Source: Cyclobacteriaceae bacterium
GTDB taxonomy: Bacteria; Bacteroidota; Bacteroidia; Cytophagales; Cyclobacteriaceae
Length of the DNA stretch: 64,000 nt
Assembly: GCA_028285445.1 (NCBI GenBank)
Contig: JANQPQ010000003.1
Location: forward strand, 1 to 64,000
Reading direction: 5' to 3'
Below, in pieces: positions 25,740 through 36,110 of the stretch. Numbering within the stretch: position 1 is the stretch's first letter; each line of letters starts with the position of its first letter. Below the pieces are notes generated by a model, which searched no databases, was not told the DNA's origin, and saw only the letters and a list, made by a program, of their open reading frames with translations. A program made the position numbers and the translations under genes.

Positions 25740-26663
25740 CTAGTCCCGGAAAATCTTTACAACCAGCTCCTCTCCTTGGCGCCGGGATGCCCGGTACATT
25801 CCCTCAGAATTAAATGGTAGAGCAATATTACCTTCACCATCCACAGCAATAAGGCCTCCTTCTCCTCCCATTTCCACAAGATCTTTTTGCACCAACTGCT
25901 CACAGGCTTCAATAAGTGACTTGCCACCATATTTCATCATGCTAGCCAGCGAATGTGCAGCAACGCTCCTGATGAAGAACTCGCCATCGCCTGTGCAGGA
26001 AACGGCACAGATGTCACTGGCATAAGTACCGCCACCAATCAAGGGGCTGTCCCCCACTCTGCCGTATCTTTTGTTTGTCATGCCACCAGTTGAAGTTCCA
26101 GCGGCCAGATTGCCCTCCACATCAAGCGCCACTGCCCCAACCGTACCAAATTTCTTTTCGTCGCTATGATCAAGCACCACCTCACCAGCCTCTTTTGCTT
26201 TCTGCCATTGATCAAAACGCTGTTGTGTAAAGAAATACTCATCATCTTCTAATTCCAGGTGGAATTCCTTAGCTAATTGCTCTGCGCCGCTACCGCAAAG
26301 CATAACGTGCTTGGTTTGCTCCATTACTGCTTTTGCGAGGCTAATAGGGTTTCTAACGCTAGTCACGGCAGCTACGGCTCCTGCTTGCAAATTGCTACCG
26401 TCCATAATAGCGGCATCCATTTCATGTTTACCTTCGGCACTAAACACAGAGCCCTTGCCAGCATTAAATAGCGGGTTGTTTTCCAATTCAATAACTGCGG
26501 CCTCAACAGCCTCTGTGGCAGAACTCCCTTTCTCCAGGAGGTCATACCCGGCTGCCAAAGCATCTGTTAATGCCCTGGTGTATTCAAATTCCTTATCGGG
26601 GGTAAGTTGCTCTCTTTTAATGGTGCCGGCTCCACCATGAATAGCGATTGCAAATTTTGCCAT
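25740..26663 (-). CDS. iaaA: Isoaspartyl peptidase / L-asparaginase (Ntn hydrolase)
   Basis: A 307-residue type III asparaginase. The precursor cleaves itself before the nucleophile Thr, here T174 in FGTVGAVALD, to give alpha and beta chains. It hydrolyses isoaspartyl dipeptides and asparagine. Other landmarks: AIHGGAGT at 7-14, NPLFNAGKGSVF at 63-74, MTNKRYGRVGDSPLIGGGTYA after the nucleophile, and GGEGGLIAVD. There is no signal peptide, so it should be cytoplasmic, unlike some secreted homologues in the phylum. It is monocistronic here. Confidence 0.93.
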   Translation of the reverse strand: MAKFAIAIHGGAGTIKREQLTPDKEFEYTRALTDALAAGYDLLEKGSSATEAVEAAVIELENNPLFNAGKGSVFSAEGKHEMDAAIMDGSNLQAGAVAAVTSVRNPISLAKAVMEQTKHVMLCGSGAEQLAKEFHLELEDDEYFFTQQRFDQWQKAKEAGEVVLDHSDEKKFGTVGAVALDVEGNLAAGTSTGGMTNKRYGRVGDSPLIGGGTYASDICAVSCTGDGEFFIRSVAAHSLASMMKYGGKSLIEACEQLVQKDLVEMGGEGGLIAVDGEGNIALPFNSEGMYRASRRQGEELVVKIFRD

Positions 26664-26782
26664 AAGCGCGGTTTAGTAGAGCCAAGTTGGAACTTGACGC
26701 AGATTTTGTCAACAATAAATTGAGCTTTTTATTACATAAGACCGAAATGAACTGGCGAGAATATCCACACCCAAAATGAGAA

Positions 26783-26811
26783 AAGGGCCCACAACGAACT
26801 TGCAGACCCTT
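26783..26811 (-). terminator. Terminator of the RND efflux operon
   Basis: On the minus strand, 39 nt after the tolC-like stop, a 12-bp stem with three G-T pairs (26811-26800 with 26794-26783) and a 5-nt loop is followed by TTCTCATTTT. Confidence 0.7.
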
Positions 26812-26849
26812 ATCAACCAAACTAACCTGTTATTGGTATTTGTAACGCA

Positions 26850-28202
26850 TCACCTATACGTTTCCAATAACCCGCCTGTAAGTCTCATTAATTCAACCTT
26901 AGAGTCAATTAGGTCGTAGGTGGATTGCAGTTTCTGAATAGCGGCCACCAATTGATTGTTCTGTACTGTTCTGTAATCGAAGGAATTAATAGTACCGTTG
27001 CGAAATTTATCTTCAGAAATATCCAGGTTCTGACTTGCTGATTCACTCTTCCGGGAATTGATACCAAGAATTTGCCTCCGAATAGTGAACTGGTCATATG
27101 CATCAACCAAATCTTTGTGCAGGGAATTTTTCATTTTCTCTATCCTAATGTTGCCAACATCTTCGCGAATAACTGCATTTTGTATGGCCCTGTTAATCTT
27201 GCCCCCATTGAAAAGGTTAAAGGACAAGGTAAAGCCCACGGCGTAAGTTCTGGTGGTTGAAGAGAACGATTCATTTGGTCCGGAAGCGAAGCCATCACCA
27301 GTAAAAAACGTCGCTCCACTAAGGTCTAACCTTTGCCTATTATCGTTGAAAGAAGCATTCAAGCCTAGTGTTGGGTATCGATCTGCTTTGCGAAGTCCCA
27401 CGTCATGGGTAAGCACGGCTTGTGTCAAATATTGTTTCTTCAGATCAAGGTTGCCACTTTCCAGTTTGGCATAAAGTTCCTCAAAATCGAAGTCATCAAT
27501 CTCTGTCTCCAATGGGTCTGTTAAATCATATTCGACACCAGGATTATCGGCTAACAGCACGTTGAGGTTTCTTAGGGCATTACGATAGCTAAGTTGCTGA
27601 TTGATAAGATTGGTTGAATCTGTAAGGTAGTTACCCTCCTCCAGAAGCAAGTCAGAGGTGACTGCCCCTCCAAGGTCGGCCTTCACTTTCAAGTAATCGT
27701 ACTTATCACGGCTCAGGCCCAGCTGCTTTTCGAATTCGTTGAGCCTCTCTTTCTCCAAAACCGCTAAATAGTATCCCAATATGATAGATTGCACGGTGTT
27801 AGCAATGACTATTTCTGCATTGCCCTCACTTTCATTTTGCAGATTCTCAAGCCTATGCTTAGATATATTGGCCCGAAAACCATCAAATATGTTCCAGTTT
27901 AGGGTAACAGTGGGATTTACTGAGTTTGTAACTATTTCTCCCCTGGTAGAAGTTGGAAATGCTACCTTAACATTATCAGTGATATTGTTATTCTGGTTTA
28001 CATTAAGGTCCAGGCTTGGATATCGCCCGGCTTCTCCCCAATTATTATTATTAATTGATTCATCTACATTTCGTCGCTCAATGCGGATATCATAGTTGCG
28101 CTCAAGGCCTCTTTGGATGGCATCTTGTAGCGACAACCTTTCCTGGCCGAATAGGCTCGAAGTAGTTAAGAAATATGCTAATGTTATTATTTTGAATTTC
28201 AT
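26850..28202 (-). CDS. TolC family outer-membrane efflux protein
   Basis: A 450-residue TolC-like protein: signal peptide at 1-19 (cut near LFG), then the two-fold repeat of helical hairpins and short beta segments. Repeats open with LQDAIQRGLERNYDIRIERRNVDES and the second half with KLESGNLDLKKQYLTQAVLTH. It ends RLTGGLLETYR, typical of the family. It should form the trimeric outer-membrane channel for the RND pump. Last gene of the three-gene minus-strand operon (21 nt after the pump), followed by a terminator. Confidence 0.93.
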   Translation of the reverse strand: MKFKIITLAYFLTTSSLFGQERLSLQDAIQRGLERNYDIRIERRNVDESINNNNWGEAGRYPSLDLNVNQNNNITDNVKVAFPTSTRGEIVTNSVNPTVTLNWNIFDGFRANISKHRLENLQNESEGNAEIVIANTVQSIILGYYLAVLEKERLNEFEKQLGLSRDKYDYLKVKADLGGAVTSDLLLEEGNYLTDSTNLINQQLSYRNALRNLNVLLADNPGVEYDLTDPLETEIDDFDFEELYAKLESGNLDLKKQYLTQAVLTHDVGLRKADRYPTLGLNASFNDNRQRLDLSGATFFTGDGFASGPNESFSSTTRTYAVGFTLSFNLFNGGKINRAIQNAVIREDVGNIRIEKMKNSLHKDLVDAYDQFTIRRQILGINSRKSESASQNLDISEDKFRNGTINSFDYRTVQNNQLVAAIQKLQSTYDLIDSKVELMRLTGGLLETYR

Positions 28203-28223
28203 CTGTTTTCTGTTGAATGGGTA

Positions 28224-31200
28224 TTAGGCTGACTTCCGGAAATTTTCGTTTCGCCTCATGTCGATTACTACGCGCTCAACATCCTCTCTGCTTGGTTTCT
28301 TACCATCCCATAACCACTTAGCCCAGATTCTCACATCATTAAAGGCCATGATTAGTACTGGGAAAAATAAGAGGATGATGAAAGTTCCAATCAACACCCC
28401 ATAAGCTACTGATACGGCCATAGGAATAAGGAATTGAGCCTGAAAGCTTGTCTCCTTAATAAGGGGAAATAGTCCTGCCACCGTTGTAATCGAAGTCAAC
28501 ATTATTGGCCTAAACCTGGCAATACCCGCCTGGAAGGCTGCTTCTTGCACTGGCAGGCCGTCTTTCTTAATGAGGTTGTTGAACTTGGCGAGGAACACCA
28601 CCGCGTCATTAATGATAACCCCTGATAGGGCAATCATTCCCCAGGCACTAAGCAGAGATACTGGTATGCTTTCAGCCCAATGCCCCAACGAAGCTCCAAT
28701 CCAGCCTAGCGGAATCATGGCCATAACCAGCACCGCCTGGTAGAACGACTTGAATGTGATCATGATTAGGAAAAAGATCACAAAGAATGCTCCTGCAAAG
28801 AATAACCCTATCTCGTTCTGAGCCTTTTGACTTTGTTGTGACTGGCCACCCATATTCACTTCAACACCAGGGAATCTTGCTTCCAGCTCCGGAATAATGG
28901 TTTTATTTACCTGCTCCACAATCGGAGGCACTTCACCGAATGGGTCTACCATCTCAGCGTCTACTGTAATTGCTCTTTTGGTGTCGTAGTGCCTTATACC
29001 GGCAACACCCCTATCAACATTGTAGTTAGCAAGTTGCGAAAGTGGAATCTCCTGCCCATTTTGGGCCTTCACCTTCATAGTTTCCAACTGACCTACATTT
29101 AGTCTACCTGAACCGGGATATCTAACCCACACTCTTACCTCATCTGTACCTTTTTGCAATCGTTGTACCTCTTCTCCGAAGAAGCCTTGCCTCACTTGCT
29201 TTGTAATGTCATTGTGGTTCAATCCCAGGAAATACGCCTCAGGTGTAAGGTCAAACAACATCTCTCTTCTTCCAGCGGCCACATTGTCCTGTATCTCCTT
29301 TAAATCTGGCAAAGTGGTAAGTTCCGCCTTCAGAAAATCTTTGGCGGCTTCCAACTCATCTATATTCTTGCCAAGTAATCTAACGGATATTGGTTTGCCA
29401 AACTGGTTCTGTGCTCCTACCACAAATTTCTCTGCCTCAGGCACTTCCCCGATTTTATTGCGAATCCTTTCTATCAGGTCAAAGCTATTTATGCCAGTGC
29501 CGTCCAGCTCTTTATGGAATATATTTATGCCTCCAGCATGACTACCCTGGTCCCCTCCACTCATAGTTTGGCCGGTTCCACTAAATGTGAATCTGATTAT
29601 ATCATCCTCACTGCTAAGCTCTTCCTTCAAGTCATCATTCACCTCCCAAATAGCCTTCTCAAAATCTACCAGGTATTGCTCTACCTGGGCTTCTCGGGTA
29701 CCGGGTTTGAACACTAAATCGATATTGAAGGAAGCGAAAGGAATCTGGGGAAAGAATGTACTCTCGATGAAACCACCTCCAAAAAGCCCGCCCATAATTG
29801 GGAACAATGCAATTAATCCGGCGATGGAAATTGCCCTGTACTTCATAGTAACTTTTAATGCGTTACCATAAAGTTTGTATCGGAGAAAATCTACGAAATC
29901 GTTGATCTTCTTGCGAATTTTATAACTTCTTGTACCCTCTTTCTTCACGGCAAGTACCTTCTTACTGGCGAGGTGAGCTGGCAGAACGAAGAATGCCTCC
30001 AAAAGCGAGAATGCCAGGCTAGCAACAACTACAAGGCCCATATCTCTGAGGAATTCAAAACTTGTAAGCAAAAGAAGTGGAGTAAAGGCAACAATGGTTG
30101 TTGTTACCGAAGTTGCTACCGCTGGCAACACCTCCATGGTGCCGTCAATAGCTGCTTTTATGGGGTTCTTGGTTTTCTCAAAATGAGCATAGATGTTCTC
30201 AGCAATTACAATTCCATCATCAACCAGAATACCAATTACCAGGATCATTCCGAATAGGGAAAGCATATTGATCGTGAGGCCAAAAAAGGCCCCTATTACG
30301 AACATCCCCAGGAAAGATGAAGGTATACCCCAAGCCACCCAAAGCGATAGCCTTAGGCTCAGGAAAGTACCTAGTGAAACCATTACCAAAAGCAGGCCGA
30401 TCATGCCATTGGTGGTAAGCATATCAATACGTTGATTGAGATACTCAAGGAAGTCAAACGCCACTAACATCTCCACGCCGTTGGTATTGGCGTTGAACTC
30501 ATCGGCATAAGTATTTATGTGATTGGAGATCTCCTCAAGGTCTTCTTCTTCCAGCTTGTTGATCTGCATATATACGGCTCGCTTACCATTCAGAGTCCAC
30601 TTATTTGGCTGATCAGCAAATTGCTCCTTGATGGTTGCTACATCTCTTATCAATAGCTTGCTGCCATCAGCGTTAGATCGCAGCATTATGTCGCCGATTA
30701 ACTCTGCCTGGTTCTTTTTGGCCTTCGAACGAATGAGGATTTCCTCATCTGTAGACTTAATGGATCCGGCGGAAATATCCTTGTTATTATCTCTTACCGC
30801 CGCCGCTACTTCATCGAACGTTAGGCTATAGCGCGACAGGTTTTGCTCTGACACTTCAATGGAAATCTCCCGGGCATTGAAACCCAGCAGTTGAATCTGT
30901 GAGATGACTCCTGAAGCCAGCAAATCATCTTCGATGTCTTCGGCAAAGCGCTTTAAAGTCAGTAAATCTACATCGCCTGTTATGGCTACCCATTGCGCGG
31001 TTGTTTGAGGCTTTATCTTGAAAATTCTTGGCTTCTCAGCACTTACAGGAAAAGAGCTAATGCCATCAACAGCATTCTTAATTTCGGTGTAAACTTCATC
31101 AATATCATAGCCGGCGATAACAGATACATTTATGCTGGCAGAATTCTCCGATGAAGTAGATCTTATTTCGTCTATGCCGACAATGCTATGAATGGCCTGC

Positions 31201-31406
31201 TCAACCTTAAGTGTAACGCCTTCCTCCATCTCCTCAGGAGAGGCTCCTGGCAAGGCCACGCTTATGCTGATATTCTTTGGGCTCTGAGTTGGAAAGAAGG
31301 ATTTATTGGTATTTACCAACGTAACGATGCCGGCAATCAGGGTGATACCAATAACTATATTGGCCATTATTGGATACTTAACGAAGTATTCGATAATCTT
31401 TCTCAT
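28224..31406 (-). CDS. Efflux RND transporter permease subunit
   Basis: A 1060-residue inner-membrane proton-driven pump of the AcrB/HAE family. TM1 is near residues 14-30, TM2-6 begin around 335, and the second half mirrors the first (TM7 near 535, TM8-12 from about 890). The charged TM4 motif GILVDDGIVIAENIY supplies the proton-relay Asp pair. Large periplasmic loops follow TM1 and TM7. The sequence is closer to the AcrB-type general exporters than to metal exporters (no CusA Met pattern seen). Export range is unknown. Confidence 0.95.
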   Translation of the reverse strand: MRKIIEYFVKYPIMANIVIGITLIAGIVTLVNTNKSFFPTQSPKNISISVALPGASPEEMEEGVTLKVEQAIHSIVGIDEIRSTSSENSASINVSVIAGYDIDEVYTEIKNAVDGISSFPVSAEKPRIFKIKPQTTAQWVAITGDVDLLTLKRFAEDIEDDLLASGVISQIQLLGFNAREISIEVSEQNLSRYSLTFDEVAAAVRDNNKDISAGSIKSTDEEILIRSKAKKNQAELIGDIMLRSNADGSKLLIRDVATIKEQFADQPNKWTLNGKRAVYMQINKLEEEDLEEISNHINTYADEFNANTNGVEMLVAFDFLEYLNQRIDMLTTNGMIGLLLVMVSLGTFLSLRLSLWVAWGIPSSFLGMFVIGAFFGLTINMLSLFGMILVIGILVDDGIVIAENIYAHFEKTKNPIKAAIDGTMEVLPAVATSVTTTIVAFTPLLLLTSFEFLRDMGLVVVASLAFSLLEAFFVLPAHLASKKVLAVKKEGTRSYKIRKKINDFVDFLRYKLYGNALKVTMKYRAISIAGLIALFPIMGGLFGGGFIESTFFPQIPFASFNIDLVFKPGTREAQVEQYLVDFEKAIWEVNDDLKEELSSEDDIIRFTFSGTGQTMSGGDQGSHAGGINIFHKELDGTGINSFDLIERIRNKIGEVPEAEKFVVGAQNQFGKPISVRLLGKNIDELEAAKDFLKAELTTLPDLKEIQDNVAAGRREMLFDLTPEAYFLGLNHNDITKQVRQGFFGEEVQRLQKGTDEVRVWVRYPGSGRLNVGQLETMKVKAQNGQEIPLSQLANYNVDRGVAGIRHYDTKRAITVDAEMVDPFGEVPPIVEQVNKTIIPELEARFPGVEVNMGGQSQQSQKAQNEIGLFFAGAFFVIFFLIMITFKSFYQAVLVMAMIPLGWIGASLGHWAESIPVSLLSAWGMIALSGVIINDAVVFLAKFNNLIKKDGLPVQEAAFQAGIARFRPIMLTSITTVAGLFPLIKETSFQAQFLIPMAVSVAYGVLIGTFIILLFFPVLIMAFNDVRIWAKWLWDGKKPSREDVERVVIDMRRNENFRKSA

Positions 31407-31429
31407 GGTCTTCTTGTTAGGGTACTGGA

Positions 31430-32623
31430 TTAGTTACTTACCAACTTAGTTTTGGCTTTCCTCTCGATGTCTATACCATCACCTTCGCCATCGGTTAGTT
31501 TATATACTACCATGTTATTGTAGGCGTTGAGCACAGGCTCCGTAACAAGATCCTCTCCCTCTTTCAAGCCAGAGAATACTACCCTATCGGAGGTAACGCG
31601 ATGAACCTGGATCTCCATTCTTTTGAGGAGTGTATCCTGTACAACAAACACTTCGTTTCCGTTAACCACGGCATTTCTAGGAATTACCATGGCATCGTTC
31701 ACAACTTTGCCGGGAATTTTAGATTGTAGATATAGCCCGTCATAAATGGGGCTTTGGCTGCGATCAATTTGCAGGTGAACATCTATTGACTGCGTATTTT
31801 CATTCACCACCTCTCCAATTCTAACTATCTTGCCAGTCCACGATTGCTGACCACTCTCGGTGGTAATATTCACCCGTTTTCCCTTATTGATCCATTGTAT
31901 ATCTGTTAGTTCAACATCAACTTTCAATTCAAGCCTATCGGTACGTTTCACAGAGGCTACGTTAGTTCCGGGGTTAACGAACGAACCAGATTGCATCTTA
32001 ACCTCTGAGATGGTTCCATTAAAAGGGGCGTACATTTTGTACTTTCTTAGTGCCGCCTCGCTACTCTTAATCGAGTAATAGGAGTTAAAGATGTTTTTGG
32101 TAGCCAGGAATGTCTTCTCCTTTCCGGAATTGTAATCTGGAAGTTTAGGTAGTGGCTTCTCCAAATCGATGCTCTCAAAAAATGAATACCACTGGCCATA
32201 AGAATCTTTGAAATCCAGTTTGAAATCTGGAAGGATTGAAGCCAAATCTTTTAGAAAATTACTCTTTTGGGCTTGAAGATTGAGCTTAGCTTCGGTGTCG
32301 TCCACTACAAACAACAAATCTCCCTTGGAGAACTTCTGTCCTTCTTTAAGTGTGACAGATCCTGCCGACATTCTTCCGGATTGCTCAGCTATTAAATCAA
32401 GAGATTCAGCGGAGCGCACCCTACCGAAAGCTATCACCTCAGTCTCTACATCCGTGTAGGCTACGGGGGTAGTCCTCACGTATTTTTTAGGAATCTTAGC
32501 CTCTTCAACCTCAGGAGGTTCTTTTTGCTCGGCCAGGAAGCCGCTTAATGCGAAGGATCCTATAATTATAAATAGAACGCCCCCCACGATCAGTAATCTT
32601 CTCAGTAACATGTCGCTATTCAA
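31430..32623 (-). CDS. RND efflux periplasmic adaptor (membrane fusion protein)
   Basis: A 397-residue HlyD/AcrA-type adaptor. One N-terminal membrane helix (about residues 9-30) is followed by the barrel-sandwich hybrid halves (RVRSAESLDLIAEQSGRM and KMYAPFNGTISEVKMQSGSFVNPGTNVASV) flanking an alpha-helical hairpin. The beta-barrel domain begins at LELKVDVELTDIQWI. It bridges the pump and the TolC-like channel. First gene of the operon, 23 nt before the permease gene. No dedicated regulator gene is adjacent, only a histidine kinase 221 nt upstream. Confidence 0.93.
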   Translation of the reverse strand: MNSDMLLRRLLIVGGVLFIIIGSFALSGFLAEQKEPPEVEEAKIPKKYVRTTPVAYTDVETEVIAFGRVRSAESLDLIAEQSGRMSAGSVTLKEGQKFSKGDLLFVVDDTEAKLNLQAQKSNFLKDLASILPDFKLDFKDSYGQWYSFFESIDLEKPLPKLPDYNSGKEKTFLATKNIFNSYYSIKSSEAALRKYKMYAPFNGTISEVKMQSGSFVNPGTNVASVKRTDRLELKVDVELTDIQWINKGKRVNITTESGQQSWTGKIVRIGEVVNENTQSIDVHLQIDRSQSPIYDGLYLQSKIPGKVVNDAMVIPRNAVVNGNEVFVVQDTLLKRMEIQVHRVTSDRVVFSGLKEGEDLVTEPVLNAYNNMVVYKLTDGEGDGIDIERKAKTKLVSN

Positions 32624-32844
32624 TTAGGTTTTTGGAACAATCAGTTTTGGTCAAACTATATTGATAGGCTGTTTGCCCACAAGGTATTAAACCTACCTGC
32701 CAGCGCTTAGATGTGCATTTTACTTTAGTGGGCTAAAAAGCAGTTGAATGCTGGAAATCGCATCGTGAAAAAAACATGCTAATGGGGAATGGTGAATATG
32801 TGATGGGGAGTGGTATAGACTGGAAAATAAGCCAGTTTGAGTTA

Positions 32845-33924
32845 CTACTTCAGTAGTTCCACCGTAAAAGTGCTGCCCTTATCCAGGTCACTTTCAACGC
32901 GAATTTTGCCATTCAACTTGTCAACCAACTGCTTTACTATTGGCAACCCCAATCCAGCTGATGGGCCTTCTTCTCCTCGGCTACTGAGTTGTTCGTACTT
33001 AAGAAATATACGATCCTTGTCGCGATCACTCAAGCCAGGGCCCTCATCCCTAACTTCCACCACCGCGGTCTCACCCTTGTCAATTACAGATATTGCAACT
33101 TTGGTTTCAGGCTCAGAGAACTTGATGGCATTAGAAACAAGATTCGAGAAAATCTGTTTGCAGTATTGCTTGTCGGTTGATGCGGAAACAGATTCGTCTT
33201 CAGCGATAATTTCTAGGGAAATGTTCTTTTCATCCGCCAGCATCTGGTGGCCAATAACTACTTCCTTAAGTATTTGATAGAGGTTCTCATCATTAAGCTC
33301 AACGCCCTTTATCTCTTGCTCAATTTTGTTAATGTTAAGCATACTGTGGATAGTGAGCTTTCCGTTTTCCACCACTTCCTTAATGGTAGATAGATAGCTT
33401 TTTTGATTGTCACTAAGTGTGGCCTCTTCCAATTCAATTAAGTGAACCAGTCCTTCGATATTGCCAAAAGGCGTCATCAGATCGTGGGAAACATATGATA
33501 TCACGCTGTTCTTTTCGCGATTGAGCTCTTTAAGGTTGTCATTTTGAATGGCCAGTTCTTCACTTGTCTTTTCAATTTCCGCTTGTTGCTTCTTAATTGT
33601 AGCGTATTGTTTCTTGAGGACCCGGTATGATTGAATAATTATTGACAAAGTCATCAGCACCACAAAAGCAACGACCAACGAAACGATGGTGTAGACCTTG
33701 AGTTGCTCTAACTGTTTATCCTTGTCATCCTCAGATGTTACTTGGTCATTAGTGGGCGACTGAGGAGCCTCAAAGCCTTTAGTGGTAATGGAGGTATGGC
33801 CGAGGGTATACACTGGTGCTTTAGAATGAACTGCCGAGTTTTGAGCTACGAATAAGGTGAGGAAAATTGCTGCAATTACATATTTATATTTCAATATAAA
33901 ATTGTACTTAAAGTAGCAGTTCAT
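32845..33924 (-). CDS. Membrane sensor histidine kinase
   Basis: A 359-residue kinase. The N-terminal helix (about 15-27) may be a signal anchor, followed by a short 50-residue periplasmic segment, a second helix (79-98) and a coiled coil. The HisKA site is H147 in YVSHDLMTPFGN, followed by the ATPase N box (NLVSNAIKFS), G1 box (DEGPGLSD), F box and G2 box (GLGLPI). The sensor region is too small to hold a known domain. No response regulator gene is next to it, so it is an orphan here. It could be co-transcribed with the efflux genes 221 nt downstream, but that is unproven. Confidence 0.9.
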   Translation of the reverse strand: MNCYFKYNFILKYKYVIAAIFLTLFVAQNSAVHSKAPVYTLGHTSITTKGFEAPQSPTNDQVTSEDDKDKQLEQLKVYTIVSLVVAFVVLMTLSIIIQSYRVLKKQYATIKKQQAEIEKTSEELAIQNDNLKELNREKNSVISYVSHDLMTPFGNIEGLVHLIELEEATLSDNQKSYLSTIKEVVENGKLTIHSMLNINKIEQEIKGVELNDENLYQILKEVVIGHQMLADEKNISLEIIAEDESVSASTDKQYCKQIFSNLVSNAIKFSEPETKVAISVIDKGETAVVEVRDEGPGLSDRDKDRIFLKYEQLSSRGEEGPSAGLGLPIVKQLVDKLNGKIRVESDLDKGSTFTVELLK

Positions 33925-34020
33925 CTAAAAATTTAAACTTGGTAAGTTAAACATGCCTCTAAATTAACAGGCCCTTCCCAATAAAAAAATTGAGCTCGAA
34001 CAAATTAGCTGGTGATGTAA

Positions 34021-34028
34021 TATCTTTG
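34021..34028 (+). promoter_or_regulatory. Putative -7 box for tyrS
   Basis: TATCTTTG matches TAnnTTTG and is 52 bp before the tyrS ATG, giving a leader of about 45 nt. No clear -33 TTTG. Confidence 0.45.
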
Positions 34029-34079
34029 TCCGATCTTCATTTTTCAAGCTAAAAAAATATTTAATAAGATAATATCTGA

Positions 34080-35366
34080 ATGACTGATTTTATTGATGAA
34101 CTGCGATGGAGGGGCTTAATCCATGATTTGATGCCCGGAATTGAGGAAGAATTGAACAAGGGCATGACGGCAGGCTATATAGGTTTTGACCCAACTGCCA
34201 GTTCATTGCATATTGGTAATCTGGTTCAGATTATGCTGTTAGTTCACTTTCAGCGTGCTGGGCACAAACCATACATGCTTGTTGGAGGTGCCACCGGTAT
34301 GATAGGTGATCCTTCAGGTAAATCGCAAGAGCGGGTTCTTTTGGACGAAAGTGTGCTCAGACATAATGAACAGAAGATCAAAGAGCAAATTGCAAAGTTT
34401 CTGGACTTCGATATCGGCGCTAATGCAGCCGTTGCGGTAAACAATTACGATTGGTTTAAGGAGAAAGGATTCATTGAGATTCTCCGGGATGTAGGTAAAC
34501 ATATTTCCATCAATTATATGATGGCTAAGGATTCCGTAAAAAACAGACTTGAGTCCGGAATCTCATTTACAGAATTCGCCTACCAGATTTTGCAGGGGTA
34601 CGACTTTTGTCATCTATACCAAACCCACAATGTAAAATTGCAAATGGGTGGTTCAGATCAATGGGGTAATATTACCACTGGTACCGAAATGGTTAGAAGG
34701 ATTGCCCAAGGTGAAGCATTTGCACTTACCTCACCCCTCGTAACCAAATCTGACGGCACCAAGTTTGGAAAAACTGAAGAGGGCAACGTATGGCTGGATC
34801 CAGCCATGACATCCCCTTATAAATTCTACCAGTTTTGGCTTAATTGCTCAGATGAAGATTCGAAGGTTTTCATCAAAATATTCACCTTGTTTAGTAAGGA
34901 AGAGGTGGAGTCGTTGATTGCTGAGCATGAGGAAGCACCACATGAGCGTAAGCTGCAGAAAGCTATGGCTGAAGAAATAACCGCCAGAGTTCACTCAGAA
35001 GAAGCAGTAAAGCAGGCAAAACAAGCCTCAAAGATATTGTTCGGGAAATCTACAACGGAAGATCTTGCCAGCCTGAATGAGGATTTGTTCTTATCGATAT
35101 TCGATGGTGTACCGCAAACGGAGATCAGCAAAAAATCCCTGGAAGGTGCAATTAATGTTGTCGATTTTCTTTCTGAAGGTACCTCGGGCCTGGTATTCTC
35201 ATCAAAAGGAGAAGCCCGCAGAATGATTCAAGGTGGCGGCGTAAGCATCAATAAGAGTAAAATATCCTCCATCGAGGAGCAGCCAAATCTGGAATTACTC
35301 CAGAATAAGTACCTGCTGGTACAAAAAGGCAGAAGAAATTACTACTTGATAAAGGTAGTGGAATAG
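34080..35366 (+). CDS. tyrS: Tyrosyl-tRNA synthetase
   Basis: A 428-residue class I aminoacyl-tRNA synthetase. The HIGH-type motif is SSLHIGNLV (about 41-49), the tyrosine pocket includes YQILQGYDF and [10 protein letters not shown], and the KMSKS-type loop is [10 protein letters not shown] (about 223-232). The C-terminal S4-like RNA-binding domain (from about 350) ends [14 protein letters not shown]. It charges tRNA-Tyr in the cytoplasm. Length and domains are standard. Confidence 0.97.
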   Translation: MTDFIDELRWRGLIHDLMPGIEEELNKGMTAGYIGFDPTASSLHIGNLVQIMLLVHFQRAGHKPYMLVGGATGMIGDPSGKSQERVLLDESVLRHNEQKIKEQIAKFLDFDIGANAAVAVNNYDWFKEKGFIEILRDVGKHISINYMMAKDSVKNRLESGISFTEFAYQILQGYDFCHLYQTHNVKLQMGGSDQWGNITTGTEMVRRIAQGEAFALTSPLVTKSDGTKFGKTEEGNVWLDPAMTSPYKFYQFWLNCSDEDSKVFIKIFTLFSKEEVESLIAEHEEAPHERKLQKAMAEEITARVHSEEAVKQAKQASKILFGKSTTEDLASLNEDLFLSIFDGVPQTEISKKSLEGAINVVDFLSEGTSGLVFSSKGEARRMIQGGGVSINKSKISSIEEQPNLELLQNKYLLVQKGRRNYYLIKVVE

Positions 35367-35429
35367 GAACCTAATAGCCCCTACTCCTAACTACTCTGAT
35401 TTGTTCAAACTAAGGCTCTTACCTTAATA

Positions 35430-36017
35430 TTAATCACCGCTGTGCAGGAAAATGTTGAACCCTACCTGCACGATGATATTAGAGAACTTTGTGGACACAT
35501 CACTGGCATCACGATCGGTTGTCTTCCTGTAGTTGTAAAGAACCATTGGTTCCAGAGAAACGTGATCGTTTAGGAAGATTGCATAGCCGCCACCGAACTC
35601 AAAAGTGAAGATATTGTCTTTAAATTCTATTGGCGTGGATCCGGAATCTACTTCGCTATTCCTAAATCCAAAACCAACTCCTGCATGAGCGAAAATACCG
35701 GTAGGAGTATAGTAACGACCAAAGGGACCAAACTCTATGGCAGTCGAGCTACTCTCAAATCCCTGGCCCGAGCCGGAAGCAAATGTGGCAGAAAGATTGC
35801 CACCTACCACGATGTTATCCACTATAAAAAATCCCAAAACCGGGCCCAGGGAAAATGTTGTGGCATCAGAGTCTTGGGAAAAAGGCCCACTTTCGGAGGT
35901 TTGGTTTTGAATTTGTAACGAAGCTGTTCCTCCAGCCATGATAGCCCCTTGCTGGGTTTGAGAAAAGCCAAGTAATGCGAATGATACAAGTGTAAGGGTT
36001 AAGGTAAATCTTTTCAT
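35430..36017 (-). CDS. Outer-membrane beta-barrel protein
   Basis: A 195-residue protein with a signal peptide (residues 1-19, ends FSQ) and a chain of amphipathic beta strands (for example FGRYYTPTGIFAHAGVGFGFRN and IFTFEFGGGYAIFLNDHVSLEPMVLYNYR). It ends NIIVQVGFNIFLHSGD, a C-terminal strand of the OmpA/OmpW-like eight-stranded type. No peptidoglycan-binding domain is attached. Substrate and function unknown. A stem-loop sits directly upstream of the start. Confidence 0.85.
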   Translation of the reverse strand: MKRFTLTLTLVSFALLGFSQTQQGAIMAGGTASLQIQNQTSESGPFSQDSDATTFSLGPVLGFFIVDNIVVGGNLSATFASGSGQGFESSSTAIEFGPFGRYYTPTGIFAHAGVGFGFRNSEVDSGSTPIEFKDNIFTFEFGGGYAIFLNDHVSLEPMVLYNYRKTTDRDASDVSTKFSNIIVQVGFNIFLHSGD

Positions 36018-36021
36018 ATTC

Positions 36022-36058
36022 GGTGATTTTGAGTTTTTTGTATTACTACGAAATCACC
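36022..36058 (-). promoter_or_regulatory. Inverted repeat at the beta-barrel gene start
   Basis: GGTGATTT (36022-36029) and AAATCACC (36051-36058) are perfect 8-bp complements 21 bp apart, beginning 5 bp upstream of the ATG at 36017. Could be an operator or a leader hairpin that hides the start. Confidence 0.35.
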
Positions 36059-36110
36059 AACCTGTTGGATCACAAAAGGCATTTCAAAGGATATACAAAG
36101 TGTCGGACGG

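Noticed and set aside
32782..32815. Short direct repeat (ATGGGGA-A/G-TGG) upstream of the efflux adaptor
   Set aside because: Two near copies only, no dyad or promoter link; too weak to call a site.
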